Source of the DNA: Flemingiibacterium sp045636265
GTDB taxonomy: Bacteria > Bacillota > Clostridia > Oscillospirales > CAG-272
Direction of reading: 5' to 3'
Assembly: GCA_045636265.1 (NCBI GenBank)
Contig: JAZTXD010000195.1
Location: forward strand, 1 to 23,614
DNA length: 23,614 bases
In this document: in pieces, positions 8,214-15,342 of the stretch
Position numbering within the stretch: position 1 is the first letter of the stretch
Layout of the letters: each line of letters begins with the position of its first letter
Made by a program: the position numbers and the translations under genes
The notes under the pieces: generated by a model
The model's input: the letters and a program-made list of their open reading frames with translations, nothing else
What the model was told of the DNA's origin: nothing
The model's database searches: none

Positions 8214-8627
8214 ATGAAAAAGATTATTGCATTTCTTCTGCTTGCCGCCGCATTTTTGACTGCATCCTGCGGCAGCACAGATGCACACAGCGCCTTCAAG
8301 GAAGCTCCACCATTGTCCACCGGCAATGGCGCAAACGGTTCTTACGATGATTACTGGTATCTTGAAGGCTATTATCTCCTCTCCTCAAACGGCTCACACA
8401 TGATAGTCGGCGACAACCAAGGTCCATGCGTCATGAGCGCGGCGGACGGCGTTTCGTTTGATGGACTCACCGACGGTGACCGCATAAAGATAACGACGAG
8501 CGTCATACTCGAGTCCTACCCGGGACAGCTTACGGCGCATTTCGTCGAGAAGTTCTCCGACGGAGAGCGTTCGGATATAGATGAACAAACGCTAAAACAG
8601 CTCGCCGAGCTTGGCTGGATAGAATAA
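8214..8627 (+). CDS. Small lipoprotein of unknown function
   Basis: This 137-residue protein has a lipoprotein signal; lipobox LTASC puts the lipidated Cys near residue 20. A short soluble part follows, with YLLSSNGSHMIVGD, DGLTDGDRIKITTSVILESYPGQLTAHFVEK and a C-terminal helix. The alternating strands around 'DGDRI' suggest a small beta-barrel, possibly OB-like and reminiscent of DUF3221-type lipoproteins; this is a guess. The AAGGAGA site overlaps the serpin stop codon and the gap is only 10 nt, so it is translated from the serpin transcript. It is the last gene before a strong terminator. Confidence 0.8.
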   Translation: MKKIIAFLLLAAAFLTASCGSTDAHSAFKEAPPLSTGNGANGSYDDYWYLEGYYLLSSNGSHMIVGDNQGPCVMSAADGVSFDGLTDGDRIKITTSVILESYPGQLTAHFVEKFSDGERSDIDEQTLKQLAELGWIE

Positions 8628-8635
8628 TAAAACAA

Positions 8636-8667
8636 ACAAGTCCGCATTTAGCGGACTTGTTCTTTTT
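8636..8667 (+). terminator. Intrinsic terminator of the sigma/serpin operon
   Basis: ACAAGTCCGC (8636-8645) and GCGGACTTGT (8651-8660) form a perfect 10-bp stem with loop ATTTA, followed by TTCTTTTTC. Confidence 0.92.
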
Positions 8668-8698
8668 CATGCGCTATCTACACTGTGGGCAGTATGTA

Positions 8699-8992
8699 AG
8701 CGCGAAGCGCTCCCAAACCCGCGCGAATCTTTTTTGAGCGCAGAGGAGCGCCTCCGGCGCAAAGCAAGGAGGACAGGTGGAGCTCGAGGAGGATGAGGAA
8801 ACTGCGCAGCTGGTTCCCCATCCCCCTCGAATTTACGCGTCCCCGAGGAGCTCTCATGAGCGCCGACCACGCACAGTGCATCGCCATGCGCATAATATCA
8901 AGAGGAGATGGACAACCTACGGTTTTCCACCTCCTCTTGGACTCCTCCGCTTTCCCTTTGCGCCCGACTCGCGCTCAAAAAAAGATTCGCGC
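8699..8992. repeat. GC-rich imperfect palindromic region without a gene
   Basis: No credible gene lies in 8668-9079. The outer arms GCGCGAATCTTTTTTGAGCGC (8721-8741) and 8971-8992 are complementary apart from one extra A. Further in, GCGCAAAG (8757-8764) pairs with CTTTGCGC (8956-8963) and AGGTGG (8775-8780) with CCACCT (8927-8932). A central hairpin pairs TCGAGGAGGATG (8784-8795) with CATCCCCCTCGA (8819-8830). A small AGCGCGAAGCGCT palindrome is at 8699-8711. Short overlapping ORFs here are rich in Pro, Arg and Ser in both strands and look non-coding. It may be a decayed MITE-like repeat or a structured RNA. Confidence 0.5.
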
Positions 8993-9079
8993 TGTAAAGC
9001 GGTAACCGCAAAGCACCGCTCCACTTGAAGTTAAGCGCATTAAAGTTAGATGCGCAACAAAAAATTTACGACATTTCGC

Positions 9080-9108
9080 TTGTCTGCGCAGCATATATAT
9101 GGTATAAT
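9080..9108 (+). promoter_or_regulatory. Sigma-A promoter of the aldo/keto reductase gene
   Basis: -35 TTGTCT (9080-9085), 17-bp spacer, -10 TATAAT (9103-9108) with extended TGG. The predicted start near 9115 leaves a leader of about 22 nt. Confidence 0.8.
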
Positions 9109-9136
9109 ATAAAAAAACGCACACGGAGGTTATATC

Positions 9137-10252
9137 ATGACATATTTTCCCGAAGTAAAAAAGAATTTCGGCTTTGGATGCATGCGCTTTCCCATGATCG
9201 ACAAAGCTATTGACTACACAGAGCTTTGCAAGATGATCGATATGTTCATCGAGGGCGGATTCAACTATTTCGACACCGCTCACGGTTATCACGGCGGCCT
9301 CAGCGAAACCGCGCTTCGTGACTGCCTTACCTCGCGTTACCCTCGCGAGAGCTACGTCCTCACAAACAAGCTCTCAACCTTTCATTTTACCAAAAACGAG
9401 GAGATACGTCCGCTTTTTGAGTCACAGCTGAAGGCGTGCGGCGTGGACTATTTCGACTTCTACCTCATGCACGCACAGGACAGACGGCTTTATAAAAAAT
9501 TCAAAGAGTGCCGCGCGTATGAAACCGCGCTTGAATTTCTCGCCGAGGGCAGAATAAAGCATTTCGGCATCTCCTTCCACGATAAGGCATCAGTGCTTGA
9601 CACGATTCTCACCGAATATCCGCAGATAGAGGTCGTACAGATACAGTTCAACTACGCGGATTATGACGACAAGTCCGTAGAGTCGCGCAAGGTTTACGAG
9701 GTGTGCCGCAAGCATAACAAGCCGGTCATCGTAATGGAGCCGGTCAAGGGCGGAAGTCTTACAAGGCTGCCTGACGAAGCAAACGCGATACTCAAAGAAA
9801 TCGGCAGGACTCCGGCTAATCTCGCAATACGCTTCGCGGCAAGCTTTGAGGGCATTTTTATGGTCATTTCCGGCATGGGAAGCGTTGATATGATGCGCGA
9901 AAACATCGGATTTATGAAGGATTTCGAGCCGCTTTCAAGCGTGGAACGCGAGGCTGTGGGTAAAATTCTCGACATCATTAAAAATCAGGACATCGTCCCC
10001 TGCACCGCTTGCAACTACTGTACCTCCTGTTGCCCGATGAACATACCGATACCCGACTTTTTCGCCTGCCTTAACAGAAAAAAGGCGTTCAAAAACTGGA
10101 ACACGGGATATTACTACACGATACACACCATCGAGGGCGGCAAAGCGTCCGAATGTATAAAATGCGGCGCATGCGAGGCGGTATGCCCACAGCATCTTAA
10201 AATAAGAGAACTTCTTGTAGACGTTGCAAACGAGTTTGAAACCAAGAAATAA
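9137..10252 (+). CDS. Aldo/keto reductase with C-terminal 4Fe-4S ferredoxin-like domain
   Basis: The N-terminal 275 residues are an aldo/keto reductase TIM barrel with the catalytic tetrad visible: Asp46 and Tyr51 (FDTAHGYHGG), Lys78 (VLTNKL) and His112 (YLMHAQD). The C terminus adds a bacterial dicluster module: CTACNYCTSCCP (Cys289, 292, 295, 298, 299) and CIKCGACEAVCP (Cys340, 343, 346, 350). This AKR-ferredoxin fusion is a common anaerobe family. It probably uses NAD(P)H at the barrel and passes electrons through the clusters; the substrate is unknown. The 371-residue length fits the family. GGAGG (9125-9129) is 7 nt before the ATG. It has its own promoter and terminator. Confidence 0.93.
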   Translation: MTYFPEVKKNFGFGCMRFPMIDKAIDYTELCKMIDMFIEGGFNYFDTAHGYHGGLSETALRDCLTSRYPRESYVLTNKLSTFHFTKNEEIRPLFESQLKACGVDYFDFYLMHAQDRRLYKKFKECRAYETALEFLAEGRIKHFGISFHDKASVLDTILTEYPQIEVVQIQFNYADYDDKSVESRKVYEVCRKHNKPVIVMEPVKGGSLTRLPDEANAILKEIGRTPANLAIRFAASFEGIFMVISGMGSVDMMRENIGFMKDFEPLSSVEREAVGKILDIIKNQDIVPCTACNYCTSCCPMNIPIPDFFACLNRKKAFKNWNTGYYYTIHTIEGGKASECIKCGACEAVCPQHLKIRELLVDVANEFETKK

Positions 10253-10256
10253 AGAA

Positions 10257-10285
10257 CAGCCGCATCCGAGGATGCGGCTGCTTTT
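10257..10285 (+). terminator. Intrinsic terminator, probably bidirectional
   Basis: CAGCCGCATC (10257-10266) and GATGCGGCTG (10271-10280) form a perfect 10-bp stem with loop CGAG, then CTTTTGCTT. It sits between convergent genes. Read on the minus strand the stem is followed by TTCTTTATTTC, so it can serve both. Confidence 0.82.
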
Positions 10286-10287
10286 GC

Positions 10288-10626
10288 TTATTCTGGCTGT
10301 TTCCAAAAAACATATTCCTTATCATCCCTTAGGATAAACTTGTCGTCCTTAAATTTTACTTTCCCAGCCAAATAAATGTCGTCATCCGACAATAGAAACA
10401 TTGTACTGCCAAAATCAATCCTGCATTCAAGCACTTGATATGTGCCGTCTTCATTATATAGTTTAGCACACGTGTTAGGATCTTCCATATGAATAGAAAA
10501 ATCAATGCTAAGTCCTAACTCCTCACAATAGTATATGCCCTCTTGAGGGTATTTCACCGGAAAACTGCATGACGCAATTGATACAGCAATAAGGCACAGC
10601 AAAATAAAGGAACATATTCTTTTCAT
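10288..10626 (-). CDS. Small AT-rich lipoprotein, unknown function
   Basis: This 112-residue product starts MKRICSFILLCLIAVSIASC, a textbook lipoprotein signal with the lipidated Cys at 20. It continues as a short beta-rich domain (GIYYCEELGLSIDFSIH..., MFLLSDDDIYLAGKVKFKDDKFIL). The ATG at 10626 has GGAGG (10638-10634) 7 nt upstream; a longer upstream reading frame lacks a site. It lies 41 nt after the stop of the next minus-strand gene and shares its AT-rich composition, so both are probably one operon. No family was recognised. Small lipoproteins of this type often bind extracellular ligands, but nothing here shows one. Confidence 0.78.
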   Translation of the reverse strand: MKRICSFILLCLIAVSIASCSFPVKYPQEGIYYCEELGLSIDFSIHMEDPNTCAKLYNEDGTYQVLECRIDFGSTMFLLSDDDIYLAGKVKFKDDKFILRDDKEYVFWKQPE

Positions 10627-10667
10627 AAATACACCTCCATTTAACTTATTTATTATCTTAAAACAAT

Positions 10668-11423
10668 TCAAATTGTGCGATCAATATTTATTATATATGA
10701 CTGTCCATTAGTAACTTTAAATTCTCTTCCGTCGATAGTTGTATACTCTTTAAGACCTTCATTTGAATATTCGTATGAAGTGAAGTGAGTTCCTTTTTTT
10801 ATTACCCCATTACATATAGGAAAAACATACCTAAAATATTGTACATGCGGCTCTGTGAGGCACTTTAAAATTTTTAGTTTAGTGTTTCTATAGGTATACC
10901 AATCGACGAGCATTTTATCATTTTCGTAATAATAATCTTGCCGTTCACACCTATTTATATTGTTCTCATTTCGATGAAAAACAGAGTAAGTTTTAAGTTT
11001 GCTATTCTCGTATATACATTCGGAAACAAAATTAATATTACCTGTTAATTCAGAGAAGCCAATACCTATTTCCTTATTATCCACATATGAAATTATTTCA
11101 ATGGTTGCTCCTGCTTTTGATTTTATCATTAGCAATCTATTGTTTTTATCAAAACCATACCAAAAGTCTTTTTTAGACAAAGATGTAATGCGTTTAAGAA
11201 TTTTCCCTCTATTAACCCCGCCAACAACAATATCCACTATTTTATTAGGACAGTAATAGCCTTTCAGCAAGCATTCTCCTCCGGATGCGAATTCTTCACG
11301 ATTAACCAATTGAGCGGCATTACTTATAATTTTTTCTGATTCTGAAATATATGGCTCAACCATAGTTTCTATCCGAACAAATTCTTTTTCAAAAAAGTCA
11401 CTTGATAAAATATGTCCATCCAT
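10668..11423 (-). CDS. Hypothetical protein in AT-rich two-gene operon
   Basis: This 251-residue protein begins MDGHILSSDFFEKEFVR. It has no signal peptide or membrane segment. An N-terminal helical part (to about 60) is followed by a strand-rich region with many aromatic pairs, e.g. FWYGFDKNNRLLMIK, YYYENDKMLVDWYTYRN and THFTSYEYSNEGLKEYTTIDG. These alternating Tyr-rich strands recall repeat-like or immunity-protein folds, but no family is identified. The ATG at 11423 is chosen because AAGGAG (11438-11433) is 9 nt upstream; a TTG at 11429 is too close. It is clearly more AT-rich than flanking genes, suggesting acquisition from elsewhere. The promoter at 11486-11514 is a perfect consensus. 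Confidence 0.75.
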   Translation of the reverse strand: MDGHILSSDFFEKEFVRIETMVEPYISESEKIISNAAQLVNREEFASGGECLLKGYYCPNKIVDIVVGGVNRGKILKRITSLSKKDFWYGFDKNNRLLMIKSKAGATIEIISYVDNKEIGIGFSELTGNINFVSECIYENSKLKTYSVFHRNENNINRCERQDYYYENDKMLVDWYTYRNTKLKILKCLTEPHVQYFRYVFPICNGVIKKGTHFTSYEYSNEGLKEYTTIDGREFKVTNGQSYIINIDRTI

Positions 11424-11485
11424 AGACAATCTCTCCTTTTAAATTTGAAGTCCAAGTCATCCGCTTCATTACTATTATCAACTTA

Positions 11486-11514
11486 ATTATACTATATCCC
11501 AGCACACATGTCAA
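11486..11514 (-). promoter_or_regulatory. Consensus sigma-A promoter of the AT-rich operon
   Basis: On the minus strand: -35 TTGACA (11514-11509), 17-bp spacer, -10 TATAAT (11491-11486). Both hexamers match the consensus exactly, the strongest promoter in the window. Transcription should begin near 11479, about 55 nt before the ATG at 11423. Confidence 0.88.
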
Positions 11515-11529
11515 CACCGTACAATAAGC

Positions 11530-11560
11530 AAAGCTGTCACGGATTAACCGTGACAGCTTT
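11530..11560 (-). terminator. Terminator after the mannosidase/epimerase operon
   Basis: AAAGCTGTCACGG (11530-11542) and CCGTGACAGCTTT (11548-11560) form a perfect 13-bp stem with a 5-nt loop, 15 nt past the stop of the minus-strand epimerase gene. On the minus strand the stem end is followed by GCTTATTGT, a weak T tract. Confidence 0.82.
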
Positions 11561-11575
11561 GTTGTATATCCAAAA

Positions 11576-12451
11576 TCAGTTTTCGCCGAATGTAAGGCTG
11601 TAGTTAAAGCTCTTAACCTCGCCGGGAGCGGTGCGGAAGAAGTTCGGCTTTGTGTCAAAGTCGTCAACCTCGCCGTCGGTTGCAGGCAGCGAGCACCACG
11701 GCTCAATGCAAACAAACGGAGCTTCGCTCTTGGTGGTGTGCCAGAGTCCCATAAACTGCATATCCGGGTAATCGAACTTAACAAAACGCTTTCCACCGTC
11801 ACACTTGAGTGTTACGCTGTTTGCAACGTCCTGAAGGAAGATAGCATCGTTGTCGAACATTGAGTGATAGAGGTGAATCTTGTTGCCGTCGGTAGCAAAA
11901 TCTCTGCGCTCGTCGGTAAGGAAGCAGGTTTCGGAGAATACGATCTGCTTTGGTGTGCAGGGAGTTGCAAATTCAACGTAGTAATCGTCGAACTTCTTGC
12001 CCTCTTCAAGCGGTACGTTGAATCCGGGATGCAGACCAACTGCGAAAGGCAGACGGTCGGTATCGGTGTTCTTTACTGTAATGGTAGACTTTACGGTGTC
12101 GCCGTCAAGTGCGTATGCAACGGTGAGATCAAAGTCAAAGGGATATATCGCCTTTGTTGCCTCGTTTGAAACAAGGCTGAATGCGATCTCTGTGTCGGAT
12201 GCGCTCTTTACAGTGTACTCGGTCTTGCGAGCGAAGCCGTGGAGATTCATTTCATATCTCTTGCCCTTGTAGGTATAAGCGCCTTCCCAAAGGCGTCCGC
12301 ATATCGGGAACAGCACAGGCGCTGTGCCCTTCCAGAAGTCGCCCTCTCTCTGCCACATATATTCCACGTCACCGCGCTTTGCGGAGAGGATCTCCGCACC
12401 GAGCGATGAAATTGTAACGCAAAGCTTGTCGTTTTTAATCTGATAATTCAT
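11576..12451 (-). CDS. Aldose 1-epimerase family protein (LacX-like)
   Basis: The 291-residue protein has the galactose-mutarotase fold signature: an N-terminal beta-sandwich, VLFPICGRL (about 46-54), NLHGFAR (69-75) with the first active-site His, VGLHPGF with the second His, and FVCIEPWCSLP carrying the catalytic Glu. This pattern is closer to the LacX/YeaD-like branch than to classical GalM, so the hexose or hexose phosphate it acts on is uncertain. It starts 18 nt after the beta-mannosidase stop, with GAAAGG as ribosome site, and is probably translated from that transcript. It would interconvert anomers released by the neighbouring glycosidases. Confidence 0.87.
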   Translation of the reverse strand: MNYQIKNDKLCVTISSLGAEILSAKRGDVEYMWQREGDFWKGTAPVLFPICGRLWEGAYTYKGKRYEMNLHGFARKTEYTVKSASDTEIAFSLVSNEATKAIYPFDFDLTVAYALDGDTVKSTITVKNTDTDRLPFAVGLHPGFNVPLEEGKKFDDYYVEFATPCTPKQIVFSETCFLTDERRDFATDGNKIHLYHSMFDNDAIFLQDVANSVTLKCDGGKRFVKFDYPDMQFMGLWHTTKSEAPFVCIEPWCSLPATDGEVDDFDTKPNFFRTAPGEVKSFNYSLTFGEN

Positions 12452-12469
12452 AATTTTTACCTTTCTGAA

Positions 12470-15067
12470 TCACTTAACGCAAACACAGTCAAGCTTGATG
12501 TCGGATGCCTTCAGGCTACCGGGGTTCTTGAGGGTAATGCGCTTTGACTCGCCGGGAAGCAGGTGGAAGAACTGATCGGAGAAGCGGTATGCCGCGGGAG
12601 TGCCGAAGTTTACCGCATATGCGAAGATATCTGCTGTTACGGTGAAGGAAAGCTCATCCTTTGTTTCCTTGACATCGGACATGGTGAGGTTTGCCTTGCG
12701 TGTGATGTTAAGCGTACGGAAGTCGCCGGAACGGAGAATTGCTGTAAGCTCTTCTCTGCCATCAACACGAGCGTAAACAATACCGTTTACAAGGTCAAGA
12801 TCAGCAACAGGCATAGTGCCGATAAGGGTTGCCGGAGCGAATGCGGGCAGGTCAACGTTCATTGTAACGCTCTTGCCATATGTTCCGTCAAATCCAACGT
12901 ATCCGCAAACAATGTCCATCTTGCAGGGAGTGGGAGCGGAGTTGCAGCAGTAAACGTGAGCAACGCCGTCAATGTTTCTCATGATGATTCTGTTTGCCTC
13001 ATATGCACGGGAGAGGAAGTAGTATGCAGGCTTGGGATCACCCTCATGGTCCATAAGGCTGAAGCCTACCTCGCCGTAGCTGTCGTTGAAGCACCAGAGC
13101 ACAGAACCGCCGCAGTTGGGAAGATGACGGATATGGTCAGCGGCATATTCAAGAAGTACGCCCTGGAAGAGTCCGCCGTAGAGGCAGTATTCCTCAAACG
13201 AAAGTGCCTTTTCGCCGGTGAAGTGCTTGTAGATACCGTCGCGAACAGCATATCTCTCGAAGGTGTTTCTGTGATGCTCGAAGCAGGAGTCGTCGTTGTA
13301 GTAATGGGATGTATCACCGCCGAGATAACGAACATACGCTTCAGCGGAAGGAACGCCCATTACGCCGCACTCTGCAATAAAGTGAGTTTTAAGCTCATCA
13401 AAGGTCTCAACGGAAATGCGCTTCTGCTGGTACTCGGGGTTAAGGTTAAGGAACGGATAGAAGTGAGTGCTTCCGCGCTCGGGGCAGGTGTTGCTGTCAT
13501 ATCCGCCAAATGGAGTGGTACACTGGTAAGCTGTATGAGAAAGCTCGTGAACTATTCTCGGGAGAAGCTCGCCTACAAGGTATGCACCGCCGGTGTAGAT
13601 CGCGCGGTTGTTTTCGGTAAGGAATTTGCGCTCTGTGCCGGGAATAGCAGGAGTGCCGTTATATGCGGAGAGGATAGAAAGGCTCTCGCCGTTACCGTAC
13701 CAGATTGCAAGGCTGGGATGGCTTCTGAGGCGCTTAACATGGTATCTTGCTTCCTTTTCAACCTCACGGTTAAATGTGTCAACGTGGTCCGGATATGCGG
13801 CACACGCAAAGAGGAAGTTCTGAATTACGAGGAATCCGAACTTATCGCAGATCTCGTAAACTGCATCGGTCTGATAAAGGTTTCCGTCCCAGAAACGAAG
13901 CATACAGAAGTTTGCATCCTTCGCAGCTTTCAGGAGATTTTCCTGCTGCTCGTCGGTAACGCGCGCATAGAATGCATCGGTGTGGATAAAGTCCATACCC
14001 TTGCAGTAAAGACGCTTGCCGTTTACAACGAAGGTGTAGTGACGCTCATCTTCAATGGATTTCTTGTCCTCTTCTACCAAAGAGGTGTCAAGCTCGAGGG
14101 TACGCACACCGGTAACGATGCTCTTTTCATCCTTTGCACCGAGGTGGTTTTCTGCAGTTACCTTAACGGTGTAGAGATTCTGCTCACCGTAGCCGTTGGG
14201 CCACCAAAGCTCGGGATTCTTTAAAGTAAAGCTGAAGTCGCGGAAGTTTGTACCGGTCTGGCTCATGTATTCCTGAGTTTCGGTATGTACAACCTTGCCG
14301 TCCTTCTCCATGGTAAGGGTTACAACACAGTTGCGTGCACGGTTAAGGCAGCGGCTTTCAACCTCTACCTCAGCAAGAATCTTAGCGCCCTCATCGGAAA
14401 GCGAACGTGTTTCGAATCTGATGTCGCGAACTACGATCTCATCAAGCACGTCAAGGCGAACATCGCCGCAGATAGCGCATGTGCCTGCACGTACAGCCTG
14501 GTCCCAACCGAATACGTACTGGGGCTTACGGAGCATTGCACGGCGCTCTTCACCGCGTCCCGCACGGCGGTAACGCCATTCGCAGGCAACAACGGGGCGG
14601 ATTACCTCAAAGCCCTCGGTTTCTGCATATTCAAGGCCGGTGCTGAGTCGGATGAGAAGCTCGTTCTCGCCCTCCTTGAGCCAAGGATTTACGTCCTTGC
14701 AGAACGGATAGAATGCGCTGTTGTGATGACCGATATGTACTCCGTTAAGGAAAAGATCGGCGTGAATGTCAAGCATTTCAATAAAGAGCTCAACGCCGTG
14801 GGGGCTGATGTCCTCTGCCTTCAGGGTGAAGGTCTTCTTAAACCACCAGCTGCGCTTTTCTGTCCATTCGCAGTCGTAGCTGTTTTCGGCAACTGTAGGC
14901 TCCTTGATCTTGCCCGCTTCCATAAGCGGGACATGTATGTCACAAGGAAGCGAGGGAACAACCATCCAATCGTCCTTTTTTGCCGTAACGAGCGATGCCA
15001 TTGCGGGAGACGTTGAGAGCGGCTCTTCTCTGAGCGTCCAGTCTTTCATGAGAGAGATGCTTTTCAT
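12470..15067 (-). CDS. Glycoside hydrolase family 2, beta-mannosidase-like
   Basis: The 865-residue protein has the GH2 order: jelly-roll sugar-binding domain (about 5-205; ELFIEMLDIHADLFLNGVHIG at 93-113), an immunoglobulin-like domain (about 210-330; PELWWPNGYGEQNLY), then a TIM barrel (about 345-680). Trp-rich strands and C-terminal sandwich domains follow. The length is that of characterised beta-mannosidases. The acid/base Glu is 461 (WYGNGES) and the nucleophile Glu is 566 (FIAECGVMG). Unusually, the Asn normally preceding the acid/base Glu in clan GH-A is Gly460. There is no signal peptide, so a cytoplasmic substrate, probably a short manno-oligosaccharide, is expected. AAGGACGG precedes the ATG. 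It is first in an operon with the epimerase. Confidence 0.88.
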   Translation of the reverse strand: MKSISLMKDWTLREEPLSTSPAMASLVTAKKDDWMVVPSLPCDIHVPLMEAGKIKEPTVAENSYDCEWTEKRSWWFKKTFTLKAEDISPHGVELFIEMLDIHADLFLNGVHIGHHNSAFYPFCKDVNPWLKEGENELLIRLSTGLEYAETEGFEVIRPVVACEWRYRRAGRGEERRAMLRKPQYVFGWDQAVRAGTCAICGDVRLDVLDEIVVRDIRFETRSLSDEGAKILAEVEVESRCLNRARNCVVTLTMEKDGKVVHTETQEYMSQTGTNFRDFSFTLKNPELWWPNGYGEQNLYTVKVTAENHLGAKDEKSIVTGVRTLELDTSLVEEDKKSIEDERHYTFVVNGKRLYCKGMDFIHTDAFYARVTDEQQENLLKAAKDANFCMLRFWDGNLYQTDAVYEICDKFGFLVIQNFLFACAAYPDHVDTFNREVEKEARYHVKRLRSHPSLAIWYGNGESLSILSAYNGTPAIPGTERKFLTENNRAIYTGGAYLVGELLPRIVHELSHTAYQCTTPFGGYDSNTCPERGSTHFYPFLNLNPEYQQKRISVETFDELKTHFIAECGVMGVPSAEAYVRYLGGDTSHYYNDDSCFEHHRNTFERYAVRDGIYKHFTGEKALSFEEYCLYGGLFQGVLLEYAADHIRHLPNCGGSVLWCFNDSYGEVGFSLMDHEGDPKPAYYFLSRAYEANRIIMRNIDGVAHVYCCNSAPTPCKMDIVCGYVGFDGTYGKSVTMNVDLPAFAPATLIGTMPVADLDLVNGIVYARVDGREELTAILRSGDFRTLNITRKANLTMSDVKETKDELSFTVTADIFAYAVNFGTPAAYRFSDQFFHLLPGESKRITLKNPGSLKASDIKLDCVCVK

Positions 15068-15141
15068 GGAAATTTACCGTCCTTAATAAAATAATAAATA
15101 TTAACTATAGCTATAAATACGCGAAAAAGCGTACCACATTT

Positions 15142-15170
15142 AATATAGCAGATTTTGGGAGTAAAGTCAA
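15142..15170 (-). promoter_or_regulatory. Sigma-A promoter of the beta-mannosidase operon
   Basis: On the minus strand: -35 TTGACT (15170-15165), 17-bp spacer, -10 TATATT (15147-15142). It gives a leader of about 65-70 nt before the ATG at 15067 and is divergent from the promoter at 15274. Confidence 0.82.
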
Positions 15171-15200
15171 TACATTTAGGTAAATTGTGCCGCATATTTT

Positions 15201-15259
15201 ATGACTATTTTACATTCTTATGGAGAAAACAGTATATATCTTTGCAAAAAACAGTACAT
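15201..15259. promoter_or_regulatory. Putative AraC-type operator repeats between divergent promoters
   Basis: AAAACAGTATAT (15226-15237) and AAAACAGTACAT (15248-15259) are direct repeats 22 bp apart, about two DNA turns, ending 14 bp before the -35 of the plus-strand promoter. A related AAAATAGTCAT reads on the minus strand at 15211-15201, facing the divergent mannosidase promoter. Paired direct half-sites next to a -35 are the typical AraC-family layout, and an AraC gene lies in the locus. Confidence 0.55.
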
Positions 15260-15273
15260 CGCAGAAAAATATA

Positions 15274-15302
15274 TTGACTTTATTGCCGAACTATAGTAAA
15301 AT
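15274..15302 (+). promoter_or_regulatory. Sigma-A promoter of the GH151-like gene
   Basis: -35 TTGACT (15274-15279), 17-bp spacer, -10 TAAAAT (15297-15302). The start near 15309 lies downstream of an in-frame ATG at 15220, which excludes that longer reading and supports the ATG at 15343. Confidence 0.78.
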
Positions 15303-15342
15303 TGAGTCACATACATATCACTTTTCAAGAGGAGAAACAGCA

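Noticed and set aside
8667..9028. Several 67-83 codon ORFs on both strands
   Set aside because: They overlap one another inside a palindromic GC-rich region, are Pro/Arg/Ser-rich and lack ribosome sites.
12563..14224. A 553-codon open frame on the plus strand
   Set aside because: It lies antisense within the GH2 beta-mannosidase-like gene, which has clear domains and catalytic motifs. The frame is open through codon bias and its translation is Cys/Val-rich without a known fold.
15220..15342. N-terminal extension of the GH151-like protein from an upstream ATG
   Set aside because: The extension covers the promoter (TTGACT-N17-TAAAAT) and operator-like repeats. The ATG at 15343 has a good ribosome site and begins the conserved part.
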